Assembly: GCF_013364215.1 (NCBI RefSeq)
Contig: NZ_CP054923.1
Coordinates: 3,906,001 to 3,970,000, forward strand
Direction of reading: 5' to 3'
DNA from: Verrucosispora sp. NA02020
GTDB taxonomy: Bacteria > Actinomycetota > Actinomycetes > Mycobacteriales > Micromonosporaceae
Length of the DNA: 64,000 nt
The position numbers and the translations under genes were made by a program. Of this stretch, positions 61,100-64,000 are shown one piece after another (position 1 is the first letter of the stretch; each line of letters starts with the position of its first letter). The notes under the pieces are model-generated. The model saw nothing but the letters and a program-made list of their open reading frames with translations. It had not been told where the DNA came from and did not search any database.

Positions 61100-63841
61100 C
61101 TAGACGAACCGCCAGAGGTTGGCGTTGCCGCCGGTGTCGTCGGCGAGCACGATCTGGGCCCCCTGGGCGGACGAGGAACCGCTGACGCCGAGAACGCGAC
61201 CGCCGGTGCCGGACTGGATCCGGAAGGCGCCGGCGGAGCCGTACCGCAGCCGCCATCGGTTGGCTCCCGCGCCGTTGTCGGCCCACTGCACCACCCGCGT
61301 GCCGGCCCCGGTGCCGCTGTTCTCCAGCCCCAGCACCTTGCCGCTGTGCGAGTTGCGGAACCGCAGGTAGCCGTTGCTGTCCACGAGCGCGGTCCAGAGG
61401 TGGTCGGCGGTGCCGGTGTCGCCCCACTGGATCACCAGACCACCGTCGGCCGTGGACATGTTCTGCACGCCCAACACCTGGCCGCTGCCCACGTTCTGGA
61501 TCCGTCGCGCACCGTTGGGGAGGAACCGCCACTGGTTGTCCGGCGTGCCGTTGTCCGGGTCCTGCACCACCCGGGCGCCCTGGGCCGTCGAGCCGTTGAG
61601 GACGGCGAGCAGCTTGCCGGTGTGCCCGTTGCGGATCTTGTGGGAGCCGTCGCCTACGTCCACCACCGTCCACCGGTGGTCGGCGGTGCCGGTGTCGCCC
61701 CACTGCAGGACCTGGGCGTTGTCGGCGGTGGACATGTCCTGCACGCCGAGGACCTTGCCGCTGTGGGCGTTGCGGAACCGCACCGCCGCGCCGTCGACCA
61801 CGAGCTGCCAGTCGTGGTCGGCGGTGCCGGTGTCGCCCCACTGCAGCGCGGGGGCGCCGTCGGCGGTGGACATGTTCTCGACCCCGAGGACCAGTCCGCT
61901 GGCGACGTTGACCAGCCGGAACGTCGCACTACCGGTGCCGCCCTGGCCGCCGGCGCTCCAGTAGACGGTGTAGTTGTGGCCGTGCGCGTCATAGAACGGG
62001 ATCAGGTTGACGGTGGCGCCGTTCGCGGTCGCGGTGAAGGTGAGCGCCGTGCTGCTGGTGCGGGTCACCGAGGCGGTCACCAGGGCGGGCAGCGCCGACA
62101 GCGCGGTGTTGCCGTAGTTGCCGGAGAGCACCGCCGGGCCGTACCGCAGCGCCACCACGGTCGAGTTGTCGTTGGTCGGCTCCGCGACCACCCGCATCGG
62201 CAGGCGGACGGTCACCGTGTCGCCCGAGGACCAGTTGCGGGTCAGCGCGGCGTACGTGCCCGGTGCGGTGGCGATGTTCTGCGCCGTGCCGTTGACGCTG
62301 ACCGTCGCGCCCTGCGTCCAGGCCGGGATGCGGATCCGCATCGTCCACGATCCGCCGACGCTGCCGGTGACGGTCAGCGTGGTGGTGTCGCCGGCCGGGA
62401 AGCTGGTGGACTGGGTGACGGTGATGCCGCGCTGCGACCAGGTCAGCACCGACGGCATGAACAGGTTCACCGTCAGCGTGCTGCCGTTGTGGAAGTAGAT
62501 CGCGTCCATCAGCGTGGTGTTGCTCTCCAGGCCGGTGCCCTGGCAGCACCAGAAGGAGTTGTAGTCGGTGCTCCAGGTGCCGCCGCCCCAGGCCGGACCC
62601 ACGCCGCGACGGCCACCCGGTTGCAGCGGCGTGAAGTAGGTGACGTGGCCGTGGGCGTCGGCCGGGTTCTGCGCCCCGATCAGGTGGTTGAGCAGCGCCC
62701 GCTCGTAGAAGTCGAAGTACGCGACCCGGTTCGGGTCGAGCAGCCACAGCTCCCGGGTCAGCTTGAGCATGTTGTACGTGTTGCAGTGCTCGCAGGTGTC
62801 GTTGCGCAGGTACCCGGCGATGGCGTTCGGTGCCCGGAAGTGTTCGGCCTGGCTGTTGCCGCCGATCGCGTAGGTGCGGGTGTTGACGGTGAGGTTCCAG
62901 GCGTTGCCGGCGATGTCGCGGTACCGGGTGGTGCCGGTCGCCTTGAACTCCCGGGCCGCACCGATCCACTTCGGGATCTGGGTGTTGGCGTGCAACCCGT
63001 TGAGCTGGTCGGAGTTGGCGGCGAGCGGGTTGAACACGGCGGCGTGGTCGAAGCGCTGGGCAGCGGCCAGCCAGCGCGCGTCGCCGGTCTGCTGGTACAG
63101 GTCGGTCAGCACCGCGTTCATGCCACCGAACTCGGTGCCCAGCATGGCCTGCATCTGCGCGGAGCTGAGCCGCCCGGTACGCCAGTCCACCCAGCCGGCG
63201 AGCGCCAGCAGCACCTCGCGGGCCTGGGTGTTGCCGATGTGCCGCCACACGTCGAGCAGCCCGGCCATGGTCTTGTGGATCGTGTAGTACGGCACGTTGC
63301 CGTTGCTGAGCGTGCGGTTCTCCACGGCGGTGAAGTCGGACTCGGGATAGCCGCAGAGGTATCCGGTGTTGAACCCGGCCGCCGCGTTGTTGGCCTGGCA
63401 CTTGGCCAGCTCGGCCACCATCAGGTTGGCCTTGTCGCGGCACGTCGTGTCGCCCAGCACGGCCCACATCTGTGCCCAGGCGGTCAGGAAGTGCCCCTGG
63501 GAGTGGGTCCGGAAGGGGAAGGACGGCGCCTCCCACCCGCCGAGCGCCGCAGCGCCGCCGGTGGAGAGGCGGTGGTTGGCGCGGAAGTTGTAGAGCAGCC
63601 GGTTGACGTCGACGAAACGCAGGTAGGTCAGCGTCCGGTTCTGGTTGTCCAGCCACCGGCTCGCGGTCAGCCGGACCTGACCCGGGTCGAAGGCGTACGC
63701 GGAGACGCCGATGTCGGGCCGGGCCGGAGGGATCGCCGCACCTGCGGCCTGGCCGCCCAGCACGGGGCCGACGGTGCCGGCGACGGCCGCCACGCCGGCG
63801 GCCTGGAGCAGGTGACGACGGTTCAGGGACGGGTGGGGCAT
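61100..63841 (-). CDS. Tat-exported GH127 (beta-L-arabinofuranosidase-type) protein with ricin-type repeats
   Basis: Seen: 913 residues. Tat signal LNRRHLLQAAGVAAVAGTV. The GH127 (alpha/alpha)6 domain spans ~45-620, with the active-site CEHCNTYNM and the adjacent-Cys FWCCQGTG motif that binds zinc and supplies the Cys nucleophile in characterised members. From ~residue 636 six repeats of about 45 residues follow (VLGVENMSTADGAPALQWGDTGTADHDWQLV type), i.e. two ricin-B-like trefoils. Known: GH127 releases L-arabinofuranose. Inference: extracellular enzyme with lectin domains for plant or arabinan substrates. Confidence 0.9.
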   Translation of the reverse strand: MPHPSLNRRHLLQAAGVAAVAGTVGPVLGGQAAGAAIPPARPDIGVSAYAFDPGQVRLTASRWLDNQNRTLTYLRFVDVNRLLYNFRANHRLSTGGAAALGGWEAPSFPFRTHSQGHFLTAWAQMWAVLGDTTCRDKANLMVAELAKCQANNAAAGFNTGYLCGYPESDFTAVENRTLSNGNVPYYTIHKTMAGLLDVWRHIGNTQAREVLLALAGWVDWRTGRLSSAQMQAMLGTEFGGMNAVLTDLYQQTGDARWLAAAQRFDHAAVFNPLAANSDQLNGLHANTQIPKWIGAAREFKATGTTRYRDIAGNAWNLTVNTRTYAIGGNSQAEHFRAPNAIAGYLRNDTCEHCNTYNMLKLTRELWLLDPNRVAYFDFYERALLNHLIGAQNPADAHGHVTYFTPLQPGGRRGVGPAWGGGTWSTDYNSFWCCQGTGLESNTTLMDAIYFHNGSTLTVNLFMPSVLTWSQRGITVTQSTSFPAGDTTTLTVTGSVGGSWTMRIRIPAWTQGATVSVNGTAQNIATAPGTYAALTRNWSSGDTVTVRLPMRVVAEPTNDNSTVVALRYGPAVLSGNYGNTALSALPALVTASVTRTSSTALTFTATANGATVNLIPFYDAHGHNYTVYWSAGGQGGTGSATFRLVNVASGLVLGVENMSTADGAPALQWGDTGTADHDWQLVVDGAAVRFRNAHSGKVLGVQDMSTADNAQVLQWGDTGTADHRWTVVDVGDGSHKIRNGHTGKLLAVLNGSTAQGARVVQDPDNGTPDNQWRFLPNGARRIQNVGSGQVLGVQNMSTADGGLVIQWGDTGTADHLWTALVDSNGYLRFRNSHSGKVLGLENSGTGAGTRVVQWADNGAGANRWRLRYGSAGAFRIQSGTGGRVLGVSGSSSAQGAQIVLADDTGGNANLWRFV

Positions 63842-64000
63842 CAGGACCTCCGGAGTCGGGACGGGCGTCGGTCGGGCTCGTCCGGGGGCGGGGTGGCGGC
63901 CGGTCGAGCCGTACGGGAGGCCATGTCCGGGCGGGGGGTGCCGGTGTCGAACCCCCGGCGGCGGGCCACGGGCGGACCCGTCACGGGGGCGGCGTCGTGT
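63842..64000. other. Upstream region of the GH127 gene
   Basis: 159 GC-rich bases to the window end. On the minus strand CCGGAGGTCCTG just before the ATG gives a usable ribosome site. No operator palindrome like the one at 60938 and no gene were seen. Confidence 0.5.

Overview
The window reads as chromosomal DNA of a high-GC actinomycete, most likely Micromonosporaceae (Micromonospora or a close relative). Reasons seen in the sequence: very high GC with GTG starts throughout, a complete Pup-proteasome locus in classic actinobacterial order, many promoters of the TANNNT type placed 6-7 nt before a start codon (leaderless genes), Tat genes next to pafBC, and secreted multi-domain glycosidases. 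No rRNA, tRNA, CRISPR array or prophage was seen.

Layout. 1-5461: a partial FAD aromatic monooxygenase, a large SARP/AAA regulator and a small SRPBCC protein. 5496-11463: a tightly overlapping minus-strand operon of two radical-SAM enzymes, an alkaline-phosphatase-fold hydrolase, an ATP-grasp protein and two tandem leucine-rich-repeat proteins. These match the STM4011-STM4015 families, whose joint function is unknown; this is the best candidate for an undescribed pathway. 11566-21253: a secreted LVIVD protein with a beta-solenoid-like tail, DUF305, DinB/DUF664, DUF2306, a two-component pair, a MOSC protein, a ChaA-type cation/proton antiporter, a zinc metallopeptidase and a HAD phosphatase. 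21320-26831: a MacB-type ABC exporter with its own two-component pair. 26911-30737: RecB-like nuclease, site-2 protease, TrmI and an unrecognised protein.

30860-39146 carries ferredoxin, mpa, a large membrane protein, dop, pup, a decayed endonuclease VII relic, prcB and prcA. 39193-46064 is a dTDP-rhamnose/glycan export block (two glycosyltransferases, flippase, DUF2304, rmlD/B and divergent rmlA/C). 46134-53946 returns to the proteasome accessory genes: pafA, a small membrane protein, DUF3866, pafB, pafC, a small coiled-coil membrane protein, tatA, tatC and a diacylglycerol kinase-like gene. Between pafB and pafC a 56-bp tandem repeat encodes two mini-ORFs chained by GTGA overlaps.

54297-55793 is an intact IS4-type insertion sequence with perfect 26-bp ends. 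It has cut off a secreted-protein gene after its signal peptide; the rest of that gene is missing on the other side, which suggests an IS-associated deletion. 55897-63841 is an arabinan-utilisation set: two GH43-type proteins sharing a C-terminal domain, and a Tat-exported GH127 protein with ricin-type repeats. A perfect LacI-type operator lies between the -35 and -10 of one GH43 promoter. A dispersed ~57-bp palindromic repeat occurs three times in intergenic DNA (18305, 47739, 48998).
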